From contig NC_060024.1 in assembly GCF_021134715.1 (NCBI RefSeq), positions 10,664,001-10,728,000 on the forward strand: DNA of 64,000 nucleotides. Direction: 5' to 3'. The notes beneath the pieces are model-generated. The model saw only the letters and a list, made by a program, of their open reading frames with translations, made no database searches and was not told the origin of the DNA. The position numbers were made by a program, and so were the translations under genes. This document shows, one piece after another, positions 29,404 to 55,500 of this stretch; positions within the stretch are counted from its first letter, which is position 1, and each line of letters begins with the position of its first letter. The stretch is from Daphnia pulex (lineage: Eukaryota; Arthropoda; Branchiopoda; Diplostraca; Daphniidae).

Positions 29404-29960
29404 GGGCTGTGGCTGTGGCCCGGACGTTTTTTAGCGGTTTTTTTTAAATAGGTTTTTTAGATGGGTTTTTCTTCTTCCGCGGGTTGGAGCGGGTTGGGGC
29501 CAACAGAGCAAATTGGACTCGGCTCGGGCCGACCCATGGGTCAAAAAATTTTTACCGGCCGGGTAACGGCCCGGGTAAAAAATCGGGTCAAACACACTTT
29601 TTTTTTACAAACTTTAAAAAATTCCCTAAATTTCTTAATTATCTTCTTCTTCCAACAGTGACACATCAATTCTGTCTTCTGAACACCCCTGAACGCCCTT
29701 TTCTACCACTTATCCAACTTTTCATGCTACGAAATTATCGTAGAGCATTTGGCGGCAATATTTTGACAGGCATAGAGAATAACGAGCTTTTCTATGTGAC
29801 TACTAGATGGCGCTACCGCTCGGGTTGGCCCGCGGACCCGGGGGTTTAACCCGTCGCCCGCCCCGTTAAAAAAATGCCTCGGTGGGTCGAGTCGGATTGG
29901 GTTTTTTTTTTCGTTCAGCCCGGGCGGTGGCCCGGGTTTTCATCGCCTGGGCCACAGCCC
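29404..29960. mobile_element. hAT-like non-autonomous element (MITE)
   Basis: About 557 bp bounded by inverted ends. The left end reads GGGCTGTGGCTGTGGCC and the right end, reversed, GGGCTGTGGCCCAGGCG; the left has a 6-bp internal duplication. Sub-terminal regions are dense in CCCGGG, GGCCCGGG and CGGGTTGG motifs unlike the surrounding AT-rich DNA, a style typical of hAT-derived MITEs. There is no transposase and no clear 8-bp target duplication. It lies between the start codons of Dtymk and Zfpl1. Confidence 0.6.
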
Positions 29961-30174
29961 TAGGCTCAAGTCATTATTCCGCAGTGATCATCCGCAAAAG
30001 AACTGGCTTCATTTACACGTGACTGTACTTGCGTCGTCTGCAACTTGCATTTCTTTCTCTGTATTCAGAAAATCAGACGGCGTAAAGTGACACGTCCTAA
30101 AACTTCAGACGTAAGCAACTCTCAACACATACCTAGGCGATATATATTACATAGTTTGAGAAAATATTGACAAA

Positions 30175-31288
30175 ATGGGCTTATGCAAATGTCCTAAACG
30201 AAAAGTAACGAATCAGTTTTGCTTTGAACACCGAGTCAATGTATGCGAATCATGTATGGTATCAAATCATCCTAAGGTATTTCCTTTGAAGTAAACATAA
30301 TTTCATAGAGCATAAATATAATTTTTTAATTATTAGTGTGTTGTCCAATCATATTGCCAATGGCTAAAAGATAGCGACTACAGCTCACTGTGTACGCTGT
30401 GTTCCACAGATTTGTCACAAGATGATTGCATCCGACTCATCTGCTACCGTAAGTCATTATAATAATTGAACTAAAAGTGCAATGTTAAAAAGGTTTTGAT
30501 TGTGTTTTGATAATGCAGATGTATTTCATTTGAAATGCTTGGATGCTTACTGTAGACAGTACCCAGTTAACACTGCACCTGCAGGATATGTGTGTCCCTC
30601 ACCCTGCTCCCATCCAATTTTTCCAGCATCCAATCTTGTTTCTCCAGTTGCTGATGTAATGCGATCAGTCCTTGCTAACCGTCCATGGGCCAGAGAAGGA
30701 CTAGGTCTACCTCTGCTGCCATATGACAATGCAGTTGATTCAAACCAACCAGAAATTCACCAAGCAAAGATTGTTGCTGTTCAGAAAGAAGTAACTAATT
30801 ACAGTGTAGTCAATGTTGAGGGAGATGTTTCCAACACAATTCACCGCAATGAACCTGGTAAGAAACTTCTATTGTAAATTATTTCAATTTAACTACTAAT
30901 GTTGTGTTTATTATGCAGTAATTCATGCCAAACGTCCAATCGGGTTGCTTGCCGACTCGGATCGTGACGAAAGTATTAATAAGTATAAACGTCGTCCACC
31001 GTGGGAATCTTTTAAACGTATGCTCAGGTTGGTATTTTGATAATGTTGCCGTGATTTAATCAATGGTTTTAAAATGTATTGAATGGCGCTTTTTACTTCA
31101 GCAATTTACTGGACCCTCACTCCAGAAATCGCCAACGTGGTCATCTTCGTCGACGCTACGCCTTAATGTTGGTTATAGCTGTCTTTGTTCTATTATTCAT
31201 TTTTGCCATTGGCTCAAGAATATTTAACAGCCCGGTGGATCTTGAACCGCTAGATGCACCATTTAATCATAGAGTTGCATCGAACTAA
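30175..31288 (+). CDS. Zfpl1: ZFPL1, Golgi membrane zinc-finger protein
   Basis: Integral cis-Golgi protein that in vertebrates binds GM130 and supports cis-Golgi integrity. Five exons join in phase: 30175-30276, 30337-30448, 30519-30857, 30919-31027 and 31102-31288, giving 282 residues (human 310). The N-terminus [20 protein letters not shown] carries a B-box-like zinc site. A RING-like domain follows (CTLCSTDL, then CYHVFHLKCL and YVCPSPC). Residues near 245-267 form one hydrophobic segment ([20 protein letters not shown]), so it is a C-terminally anchored membrane protein. The family match runs the whole length, including the conserved [11 protein letters not shown] before the membrane segment. 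Confidence 0.94.
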
Positions 31289-32094
31289 TGAATTAATAAA
31301 ACCAACAAATTTTTATTAAATAATACTTTGTCGCTCGTAAAATTACGTTGGCATATAATTCCCAACCATGTTAATTTTCCATATTTTCTGCTTACATTAA
31401 TTTGATACTGTGTAAGTGTATATATTATATGACATTCGATTAATTAAAGGTACAGAAATCGGCTATTGGACATAGAAGTGTCGAATTTCATCTTTGGAGT
31501 CTGGTATGCTTTTATTTTGAAACTAAATAATTTCATTAAGTTTTATCTCTGTAATTTGTTATCAATACCTATTTAATCTCTTTCTTGTTGTATCCCAACT
31601 ATCGACCATATTTTAGAGCGTCCTAGTGATCAAACGCTAATGAGTTTTGTTTACTCATTTGGTCTGTTGCTAGTTTCATTGAAATAACAAAAAAATCTGA
31701 CCCTATCCACGGCGCAGGTCACTTTATTCATGCAATTTTATATCAGTAAGAAAAATAGTTGGATCGGCCGTGTTTGTTTAGGAATGATAGCAATAGTCCC
31801 GACTGCGAGTCGCTCAACAGACATCGATCCAACATCCGGTTGTCCTTGCAGGTAACACCGTTGAACTTCATTCTCTTCAACACCCACCCCCAACAACTAA
31901 TAATAACGTATTCAATGTTCTTGTTTTCAACGTTGGATAATTATAGATATTTTTAGGTCTATTGTTTATAAGGTGAGTGTTTATCTTCTCATAGATTTTA
32001 GAATAAATTCATTTATGTTAAATTACAGCTATGCTGCCTTGTTAGAATGGTCAAAACAGCTCCCTGATTTAAATACGTCCAAAATCAGACAAAA
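31289..32094. other. Zfpl1 3' flank and probable 5' leader of the dynein gene
   Basis: About 800 bp. Exon-like pieces without an in-frame start are seen at about 31781-31850 (TTTGTTTAG before, GTAACA after) and from about 32029 after TTACAG. They would place 5' untranslated exons directly before the dynein ATG at 32095. An alternative frame in the second piece ends at a TGA overlapping that ATG. Confidence 0.4.
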
Positions 32095-47301
<15,207 letters not shown>

Positions 47302-47769
47302 ATGTAAGTGTTTGAACCCAAAAACCCTCCGTTAATCTGTCATTAGATGTAAGATAAGATATGAATACCGGTATTTCAAAGTTACTTCACTTTGTAAAAC
47401 ACTAAATAACGTAGTTTAATGACTAGTTGTGTTGAAAATGTAGAAAATCGCTTTTTAACAGCAAATTGGAGCATTGTTTCTCTTTAATTATTTTTTGAGT
47501 TCCCCTTGTAATTACGTCAAGTTCCATGCCGTACATTTAGTAAGTTACTTATCTACGCTTACACTGATAATGAATAGATAAAAAAAAAGATAACGACTGG
47601 ACTCATTATGCATACACCATGAAACATTTAGGAGTATGTGTTCAAGTTATTCACTTCACTGTTGAAACGTGGATGAAATGTAAACTTGAGTTATTAAAAA
47701 TTAAACGTCATTATTTAGTAACATTATTGCCGTGTAACATACTAAATCAGTGACTAAAAAATAATTGAA
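47302..47769. other. Dynein 3' flank and fucosyltransferase promoter
   Basis: A 468 bp AT-rich gap between two genes on the same strand. No gene or motif was seen. Confidence 0.6.
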
Positions 47770-49008
47770 ATGAAGCAAGGAAGCATTTCAATATCGAAAC
47801 TCAATTGCAAAAAGGTTTTTGTGATATTTCTGATTTTAAACGTAGTGCTCGCAGTTGTACTGTTTGGAAGACAAAATGAAAGTTTCAGTTTTCAACAGCT
47901 CTATTCGCCTTTTAACACATCTTTGTTTGATGTATTCCAGAGTGCTCCAACATTGCGTGAAAATAAAACTATTTTGATATGGAACAGTGCACATCGGATC
48001 GAGACGGCCGCATTTGGATTTGAACTCGACTCATTTCGCCGGCACGGTTGCGAAGTTTCTGATTGCATTGTTTTCGACAATGCAACATCACACGAATTAT
48101 TGCCGCTTGAAGATTACGATGCAATCATTATTCACATGCATGAGCTGTGGTTAACACACCTGCCAGAATTTCAGAGAAAATCACATCAGCGCTTAATTTT
48201 TCTATCGCAAGAATCGCCTACTACACTGCCCATCGACGTAACTAAGTTTGGTAATTACTTCAACTGGACGATGACTTACAAACTTAATTCGGATGTTCAA
48301 TTACTCTACGGTAGAGTTTCACCGCGTTCGACAGCACCCAAAACTTCAGAAGAAACGCGCAAAATGATTGAAGAAACACATCTTTCATCAACCAAAAACT
48401 ACGCTGCTAAAAAAACCTCGCCAGTCGTTTGGATGGCATCTCATTGTGGTACTCACAGTTTGCGAGAAACTTACGTGCATCAGCTTGGCAAATTCATCCC
48501 TGTCGATGTTTATGGCGGATGCGGTAATTTGAGTTGTTCTCGAAATCACTCACACTGGCTATCTTTCCCGCATTGCTACAACGTATTGGAGGAGAAATAC
48601 AAATTCTATTTGTCGTTCGAAAATTCAATCTGCACCGATTACGCCACGGAAAAATTCTTTGAGATTCTGAAGCACAATATGGTTCCGGTCGTCTACGGAG
48701 GGGCCAACTATAGCCTGATCGCACCACCCCATTCTTACATTAATGCACTGGATTTTACTCCGGAGAAATTGGCCGAGTACCTGAAACTTGTTGATTCCAA
48801 CGACACGCTCTACAATGAGTATTTCTGGTGGAAGGATCACTATGAGGTAGAAGCTGGAGTGGATCAAATGGCTAGCCACGGTTTCTGCGACTTGTGCAAG
48901 AAACTTCACCAAGATCAAGGTGTAATCAAGTACTATTCCGAGTTAGTTTCGGAGTGGCATTACAATACGCAATGTCATCAGTTTACTTCTTGGGAAACTC
49001 AAAGTTAG
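47770..49008 (+). CDS. Alpha-1,3-fucosyltransferase, GT10 family (copy 1)
   Basis: Golgi type II membrane glycosyltransferase that moves fucose from GDP-fucose to glycans. It is a single exon of 412 residues. A short cytoplasmic tail precedes one membrane anchor at about residues 15-33 (FVIFLILNVVLAVVLFG). The stem and catalytic domain follow. The GT10 signature FYLSFENSICTDYATEKFF begins near residue 278 and is followed by VPVVYGGANYS. Earlier landmarks are SQESP, NYFNWTMTY and WMASHC. The Cys pairs and GFCDLCKKLH near the end fit the family. The acceptor (N-glycan core or terminal) cannot be told. It lacks introns although its neighbours are intron-rich, which is common in expanded arthropod GT10 families. 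Confidence 0.92.
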   Translation: MKQGSISISKLNCKKVFVIFLILNVVLAVVLFGRQNESFSFQQLYSPFNTSLFDVFQSAPTLRENKTILIWNSAHRIETAAFGFELDSFRRHGCEVSDCIVFDNATSHELLPLEDYDAIIIHMHELWLTHLPEFQRKSHQRLIFLSQESPTTLPIDVTKFGNYFNWTMTYKLNSDVQLLYGRVSPRSTAPKTSEETRKMIEETHLSSTKNYAAKKTSPVVWMASHCGTHSLRETYVHQLGKFIPVDVYGGCGNLSCSRNHSHWLSFPHCYNVLEEKYKFYLSFENSICTDYATEKFFEILKHNMVPVVYGGANYSLIAPPHSYINALDFTPEKLAEYLKLVDSNDTLYNEYFWWKDHYEVEAGVDQMASHGFCDLCKKLHQDQGVIKYYSELVSEWHYNTQCHQFTSWETQS

Positions 49009-49517
49009 CAACAAATTAAAACCATCATTTTCATACGTACCATGGCAAACTTTCTTAACCTCTGATCCCACTCCGCGTTTGATTTGGTTGCATTTATTTA
49101 TCTGTGAGTTCTATGTCTATAATATAGGGAACTGATTAAATGTATGTTAATCGAATAGCTGAAAATCAACTAAATTGTTACATATGGAACATGATATGGA
49201 ATAATGGACCATTAATAAGAAATCCGTTAGAAGTCACGTTTTCTGCAACGAAATAAAAGAACCTGAAACAGCTGTTTGGGCTTTTGTATATTAGTTTCAT
49301 GTTTCGCTTTCATTTGATGTCTGAATCGAATAACATTTTTGAATCGAATAACATTTTTCTAATTTTTTTTCTCAGTCATCCTTAGCGTTGAAGGAACACG
49401 GACGTCAATCCGACGATGCATGTTCATCAACAGTGAAAATTTACTTCTGCTTTTCCGATCGACAGTTTAGTCAGGCAAGATAAAAGAAAAAGTTGTTCTT
49501 TAGGATTATATTTACAA
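49009..49517. other. Spacer between tandem fucosyltransferase copies
   Basis: A 509 bp gap. It contains a short direct duplication, GAATCGAATAACATTTTT, repeated back to back near 49322-49358. No gene was seen. Confidence 0.65.
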
Positions 49518-50798
49518 ATGTTATTTAAGGATAACGATCAAAGTTCAAAGAAAAACGAATCCGTAATTGAAGTTATTCAAGTTGGTCATCGACTTTTGAA
49601 CTTGTACTTCACTAAAATGTTGCTAACATTTTTAATCGCTATCGTAGTTCTTACGATGGTCCCATTTGAAAAATACGTCACAGGTTCAAATCTACAACAG
49701 AATAACTTGTCGTCTGACAAACCAATTTTCGATAGGTTTTCGAGAGTAAAAAATCGTGGAAACAAAACTATTTTGATATGGAACAGTGCACATCGGATCG
49801 AAACGGCCGCATTTGGATTTGGTTACCAGCCCTTTATTCAACATGGATGCGAAGTTTCTGACTGCGTCGTTTTCGACTATGCAACAACACCAGAATTATT
49901 GCCTCTCGAAGATTACGATGCTATCATTATTCACATGCATGAGCTGTGGTTAACACAACTACCAGAATTTAAGAGACAAGCGCATCAGCGCTTAATTTTT
50001 TTAACACAGGAATCGCCTACCACCATGCCAATCGACATAACTGAGTTTGGTAATTACTTCAACTGGACCATGAGTTACAGACTTAATTCGGATGTTCAAT
50101 TACCCTACGGTAGAGTTTCACCGCGTCCGACAGCACCCACAACTGCAGACGAAACACGAAAAATGATTGAGGAAACGCATCTTTCATCAACCAAAAACTA
50201 CGCTGCCAACAAGACCCAGCCAGTCGGTTGGATGGTGTCTCATTGTGATACTAACAGTTTGCGAGAGACTTACGTTCGTCAGCTTAGTAAATTCATCCCT
50301 GTCGATGTTTATGGCGAATGCGGTAATTTGAGTTGTCCCAGGAATCATGACCATTGGTTGTCTTATCCGGAATGTTACACCATGCTGGAGGAGAAATACA
50401 AATTCTATTTGTCGTTCGAAAATTCAATCTGCACCGATTACGCCACGGAAAAATTTTTTGAGATTCTGAAGCACAATATGATTCCGGTCGTCTACGGAGG
50501 GGCCAACTATAGCCAGATCGCACCACCCCATTCCTACATTGACGCAATGGATTTTACTCCGGAGAAACTGGTCGAGTACCTGAAACTTGTTGATTCCAAC
50601 GACACGCTCTACAATGAGTATTTCTGGTGGAAGGATCACTATGAGGTAGAGGCTGGAGTGGATCAAATGGCTAGCCACGGTTTCTGCGACTTGTGCAAGA
50701 AACTTCATCAAGATCATGGTGTAAACAAATTCTACACTGAGTTAGTATCAGAATGGGATCCGAATAATAAGTGTAAGCTCATGAATTCTTGGAAATGA
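49518..50798 (+). CDS. Alpha-1,3-fucosyltransferase, GT10 family (copy 2)
   Basis: Tandem paralogue of the preceding gene, a single exon of 426 residues. Its membrane anchor (LLTFLIAIVVLTMV) and first 70 or so residues differ from copy 1. From ILIWNSAHRIETAAFGF onward the proteins align closely, and over about 320 bp of the catalytic region (50399-50715 against 48600-48917) I count about 12 nucleotide differences. The GT10 signature and SQ/TQESP, NYFNWTMSY and GFCDLCKKLH landmarks are intact, so both copies look functional. An internal ATG at 49618, right at the anchor, is an alternative start. Confidence 0.92.
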   Translation: MLFKDNDQSSKKNESVIEVIQVGHRLLNLYFTKMLLTFLIAIVVLTMVPFEKYVTGSNLQQNNLSSDKPIFDRFSRVKNRGNKTILIWNSAHRIETAAFGFGYQPFIQHGCEVSDCVVFDYATTPELLPLEDYDAIIIHMHELWLTQLPEFKRQAHQRLIFLTQESPTTMPIDITEFGNYFNWTMSYRLNSDVQLPYGRVSPRPTAPTTADETRKMIEETHLSSTKNYAANKTQPVGWMVSHCDTNSLRETYVRQLSKFIPVDVYGECGNLSCPRNHDHWLSYPECYTMLEEKYKFYLSFENSICTDYATEKFFEILKHNMIPVVYGGANYSQIAPPHSYIDAMDFTPEKLVEYLKLVDSNDTLYNEYFWWKDHYEVEAGVDQMASHGFCDLCKKLHQDHGVNKFYTELVSEWDPNNKCKLMNSWK

Positions 50799-53480
50799 AA
50801 TTCTCAAAATATAAATATCCTATAAAAGTCTAAATACTTTTCCCTACATTGTTATTCAAGCTCATAAAATTTAATACACATGTTTTGCTGTTTGGTTAAA
50901 TAGGTTTTCCCTTTTTTGGTATAGTGATTGATTTTATTTTTGTTGTTTTGTTTTTTAAATTGCCCTTAACGATTGGATAGGCTATATCGGTATATCCCCG
51001 TTATAGGGTGGTATCCGTAGGGGCTTGTTGGGACTTGGAGTGTCAGAGGTTTCCAATAGATGACATAGGTGTTCTTGTTTATCATGTGATGGCGGATTGT
51101 TGAGTAGTTGTCAAAAGTTTCCCCTACTCTAACTAAAACGATAACCGATAACCGTTGCTGCTGCTGCCTTACAGGTTACAGCCATACTGCAACAGGCAGG
51201 AATATTATTCTTTTCTTCATAAAATTGTAAGTTTTATATTTTGTCTGGAACCCCCATACCCCCAATCTAATCAGATTTATGTGCATGTGATGTGTATCTG
51301 ATTATTCATTTCTCGTGATTCGTGATGTTAAGCTTCGGATCGGAAACAGAGTTCGGAAAGCAATCCATTTGTTCCGTACAGTCAAACGTGGTAATCGTAA
51401 GGGTATCTTTTGCTGTCGGTAGGTGGCTAAAATGGATTGTCCCCCATCCACCATGTGGCGCGAGTGTCTTCGCGAGGACGAAATATTTGCCATTTGTTTC
51501 CGAGACGCTGACTGATAGTGTATTCCAAATTCATCACGGAATTACGGTGTCGATCTTCGTTTTCACTTTTCAGCCATTTAATGTAATGGGTAATGCTAGT
51601 CTGGATTTCTTAAATTTTATTCATCTTTGACGTCTCTGTCTGAACTTACAGGCAATCTGGCATATAATTACACTTGGCCAAACGTGATGACGTGGGTCGA
51701 AAGTCGAAACTGCTGTCCATTTTGTCGAAATGTCGGCCATTGTTAGATGTACGTCTCATCTCGTTCAGAAACACTTCAGAAATCAGAACTAGTAAGTGAA
51801 CTGTTACTACAACATGGTTTAAAATCATATTAAAGTATTTTCTCCTTTCAGATTAAGCCCTCACCACAGTTATAGTTGTTTGGAAACCCGGAACTGAAGA
51901 GAGATTGTTGAAATTGAAGACTGACAATTTAAGTAAATGTAGATAAATTAACATTAAGATTAAATTAAAAGGTTAAATTAAAAAGTGAATAAGTGGCTGT
52001 ATGATGTCCACCAGGTAGCGCCAGTGTCTTCAGGAACGCTTAGCGGCCATTTTGATCCAAGACGCAGCAGAAGTTGGTTGTGACGTTTCTCACGATGAAA
52101 ATTAAAAGGTATTTATTGTGAATTTCCTATTGTTATTGAATGTAAAATGTTGATGTGAAAATTTTCAGGTAATTTAGCACGTAGAAACCAATTTGCCAAA
52201 TCATTCAACTCAGACTTGGGAAGTGCCTGTACATTTCCGAAATGGCGTGCCTCGTGTGTCTCGCTGCCTGTTCTTTGGCTTACGTCTCACCCCATTCAAC
52301 AGGAAAAAGTAATTATTTAGATAAAATGTCTTGCAAAAGTACTACAGATTTAGTTAACATGACTAAGACCAATTTGCTCCACTACTATCGAATTTTTGAA
52401 TCAGATATCACAGTTATTCTGTTGGACTGCGTAGTTTTCTGTTACTCTTTGTATTCTTTTGTTATAATGAGTATGCATGTGTACACAGTTGTGTTTCTCG
52501 AAAATAATTTTCTTTTCTTAAACAGGTAAAACAAACGCTGGTGGTTACCTTGTTGCAGCCAAATGGTGAAAGTGTGACAAAGACAGATTGAACCTTTGTA
52601 TGCAGCATGCGGTTGCAGTGTAATCCAGAAGTTGCTGTGCTGTTGTAGCTGAGCTGTGACATCTGGGTTCCTGACTTAAACATTCTTGTGTTTGTGTTTT
52701 CATCCATGCTATTTGAAATTGCTCTGCCATTGATATTTTGTGTTGCTGCGTTAAAAGTTTGATCTGTTGTCTTTTGAGTTTTCATTCAATCATGCAGTAT
52801 ACGACTGAGGCAACCTGATCAATGTCAGGTTTGAAACAGTTGAGAACTGCTAGATAAAACAAGCTTTCTGCGCCAAACAAATAATAACTTGCATCATGTT
52901 ATTATCGCGGTAGAGAAAGCGACAGGCCCCCCCCCCCTGGGGGCCACAGGAAAAATGTATATAATGTATGTAAAAAGTTATAAAAATAAATTTTGTATGC
53001 AATAAAATATTCGTATCAATCTTTTTCACGATAAATTTTTTTCAAATTTCGTGTAAGGGGAATTTTTTTAAATTTTTTTTCAAAAACAAAAGTCTGGACT
53101 TAGCAGAAATAATAGGTTGTGACTTTGAATTTTTAATACATAGTTTGGACTTTGAATTTTAATGATAGAAAAGAATTTATAAAAAGGAGTTTAAATATTA
53201 TTGAAATGCAAAAAGAGTTTGAATTTTTATCGGTGTATTTGGCAAGATAAATTATTTGTAAGTTAACATAGCACTCAGAAATATTTTCTCACATCATGCA
53301 ATTATCAGCAGGAAAAGGTATTTAACGAGAAAATAGAAATGTGATTTATCATTAAATCTTGTATTTCAGCAATCTTTCACAAATACAGAGAAATACTTCA
53401 GAACTTAGGTGTTTAGGTCGGAGCAGGTGATATAATAATGAAAATTGCAATTCATATGAACCTAAGTTTGGTAGTTTGGA
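50799..53480. other. Intergenic region with dispersed repeat
   Basis: About 2.7 kb without an established gene. It carries the forward copy of a repeat (about 51395-51790), a related short motif with CCACCAGGTAGCGCC near 52013, a run of 11 C at 52927-52937, and very AT-rich DNA after 52950. A 95-codon frame at 52242 begins with a hydrophobic stretch but has no recognisable family. Confidence 0.55.
51395..51790 (+). repeat. Forward copy of a 370-400 bp inverted-repeat pair
   Basis: It matches the reverse complement of 58975-59330 over most of its length, with scattered substitutions and one insertion of about 35-40 bp near 51565. The best-conserved block encodes GASVFARTKYLPFVSETLT in one frame, and the matching frame in the other copy is also open. 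A polypyrimidine-poor TTACAG acceptor-like site precedes GCAATCTGGC in both copies. Confidence 0.75.
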
Positions 53481-53491
53481 GCAGGGCAATA

Positions 53492-54300
53492 CTTAAATTC
53501 GTCGATGTAGTAAACTAGGCAGCGTACGTAGTTGTGTAATAGGCGGCTTCTTCGGTGTAGTACTTGGGGGCTGCGGTGTTGAAGCTAGGTGTAGCGTAGG
53601 TCGTGGTGTAGTAGACTGGAGCATCAGTGTAGTATTTCTGTTCAACGTAGCACGAAAGAGCGGCTTTTGTGTAGCAAGTCGGGACTGCGTAATACTTGGC
53701 CGCCTCAGTTGTGGTTGTGTAGATCGGGGCAGAGAAGTACTTTGCCTCTTCGGTGTAGTACTCAACCGTCTTGGTGGAGACATCAGCGGGAGCCTCGGTG
53801 TAGCAGCTGGGAACAGAGTAGCATTTAGGAAAATCGGTGCAATAAGTAGCTGAGAACAGAGTAATACTTAGAAGCCTCGGTGTAGTAGGATGTGGCAGCA
53901 TGCGTAGTCATGTAGTACTCCGTCACCTAGATGGAGTAGTAACTCAGGGAGAGTAATACTTCAGGGCATCAGTGTAGTGGCTCGGGGCAGCGTAAGTTGT
54001 GGTATAAAACTCCGGTGTTTTGGTGGTGTAGTACTTGAAGACATCGGCGCAGGAACTGTTTGTTGCTTTAGTTGTGTAGGAAGGCGGCGACGTTGCGGTT
54101 TGATTTCCGCCATACCAAGGAGACATCGCTACACCAGCAATCAACCCAGCCATCAATGATTGAACACCCAACAGGAGCACGACGCCATAGTTCACTAAAC
54201 AGTAAATAAATTGAAACATTAATATTAAATATTAACAGGCATATTAACAAATTATATAATTGATACAAAACTCAATGTAAAAATTAGAATATTTACCCAT
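53492..54300 (-). pseudogene. Tyr/Thr-rich secreted repeat protein, frame-disrupted copy
   Basis: Second of two tandem copies about 1,043 bp apart. Exon 1 is only ATG-G (54300-54297), joined in phase to 54194-53944. The product is 84 residues, starting MVNYGVVLLLGVQSLMAG, a signal peptide, and ends YYSP where the other copy reads on through APSYYS after a one-base difference. After that stop, 53901-53515 stays open in another frame and still encodes the same YYT-x-AP repeats, ending about 53493. The coding pattern therefore outlasts the frame break. It is either a recently broken gene or one with an unseen splice. The YYT-x-AP repeats resemble cuticle or matrix proteins in composition only. 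Confidence 0.6.
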
Positions 54301-54313
54301 GATTGCGAATCGG

Positions 54314-54942
54314 TTACACGATGAGGAAAGCAGTTGGTGACAGATAGGGCACTGCAGTTCGGGCACTTCTTTTTTTTGAAAACTCCTTTTGCGCACAGTA
54401 ATACTCCGGGACGTAGGTGTAGTAGCTCGGGGAAGCGCAGGTTGTAGTGTAGTACTTGAGCGCTTCAGCGTTGTAGCAATGCGGGGCCTCGGTGTAGTAG
54501 GCAGGGGTAGCATACACAGCCGTGTAGAATTCCGGTGCCTTAGTGATTCAGTACTTGGGAGCCTCGGTGTAGTAAACTAGTCAGCATACGTTGTTGTAGG
54601 CGGCTTCTTCGGTGTAGTACTTGGGGGCTGCGGTGTAGCGTAGGTCGTGGTGTGGTGAACTGGAGCATCAGTGTAGTATTCCTGTTCAACGTAGTACGAA
54701 AGAGCAGCTTCTGTGCAGTAAGTCGGGACAGCGTAACACTTGGCCGCCTCATTTATGGTTGTGTAGATCGGGGCAGAGTAGTACTTTGCCGCTTCGGTGT
54801 AGAAATCAGCGGGAGCCTTGGTGTAGCAGCTGGGAACAGAGTAGTATTTAGGAAAATCGGTGCAATAAGTAGATGAGAAGATAGTAATACTTAGGAGCCT
54901 CGGTGTATGAGCCTCGGAGGATGGGGCAGCATGCGTAGTCAT
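54314..54942 (-). pseudogene. Out-of-frame continuation of Tyr-rich repeats
   Basis: Two open stretches (54942-54577 and 54517-54314) in different frames continue the YYT-x-AP repeat of the upstream copy, for example PAYYTEAPHCYNAEALKYYT. They are separated by stops and lack start codons, so they look like the broken distal half of a longer repeat gene. Confidence 0.5.
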
Positions 54943-55343
54943 CCTCCGTCGCCTTGGTGGAGTAGTAACTCGGGGCAGAGTAATACTTCAGGGCGTCAGT
55001 GTAGTGGCTCGGGGCAGCGTAAGTTGTGCTATTCAAGTCCGGTGCTTTAGTGGTGTAGTACTTGAAGACCTCGGTGCAGTAACTGGTCGTTGCGTAAGTT
55101 GCTTTTGGGTAGTAAGGCGGCGGCGTTGCGGTTTGGTATCCGCCATACCAAGAAGACATCGGTAAACCAGTGGTCGACCCAGCCATCAATGATTGAACAC
55201 ACAACAGCAGCACTACGCCATAGTTTGCTAGACAATTATAAATTTTAACATAAATATTACATAATAACAGGCATACATAAACAAATAAAAAGAAGGATTG
55301 AATTGATACCAAACTCTACATAAAAGACAGAATATTTACCCAT
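54848..55343 (-). CDS. Tyr/Thr-rich secreted repeat protein
   Basis: First of two tandem copies. Exon 1 contributes only ATG-G (55343-55340); exon 2 is 55227-54848, phase-consistent, giving 127 residues. A signal peptide (MANYGVVLLLCVQSLMAG) precedes a chain of Tyr-Tyr-Thr-x-Ala-Pro-like units with Lys. The frame closes at LLHRFS, yet repeat-coding sequence continues in a second frame to about 54577 and a third to about 54314, so the ancestral protein was probably longer. The other copy shares the first frame change. I know no biochemical function; an extracellular matrix or cuticle role is a guess from composition. Confidence 0.55.
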
Positions 55344-55500
55344 GGATGCGAACTGACAGACAGAGCGCTGCAGTTGTTGACGTGTCGGAGATGCTCCCTC
55401 GACTGATTTACCTTCGCCTTTTCTCTCTCCTTTTATACGATTTTTTTATCACCCTCACCTCTTAAGCCTTGCGGCTATTGTAGCTACTTGAAAATGATGA

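Noticed and set aside
52242-52529. 95-codon frame beginning MACLVCLAACSLAY as a secreted peptide
   Set aside because: Only the first residues look signal-like; the rest has no domain, cysteine pattern or splice support.
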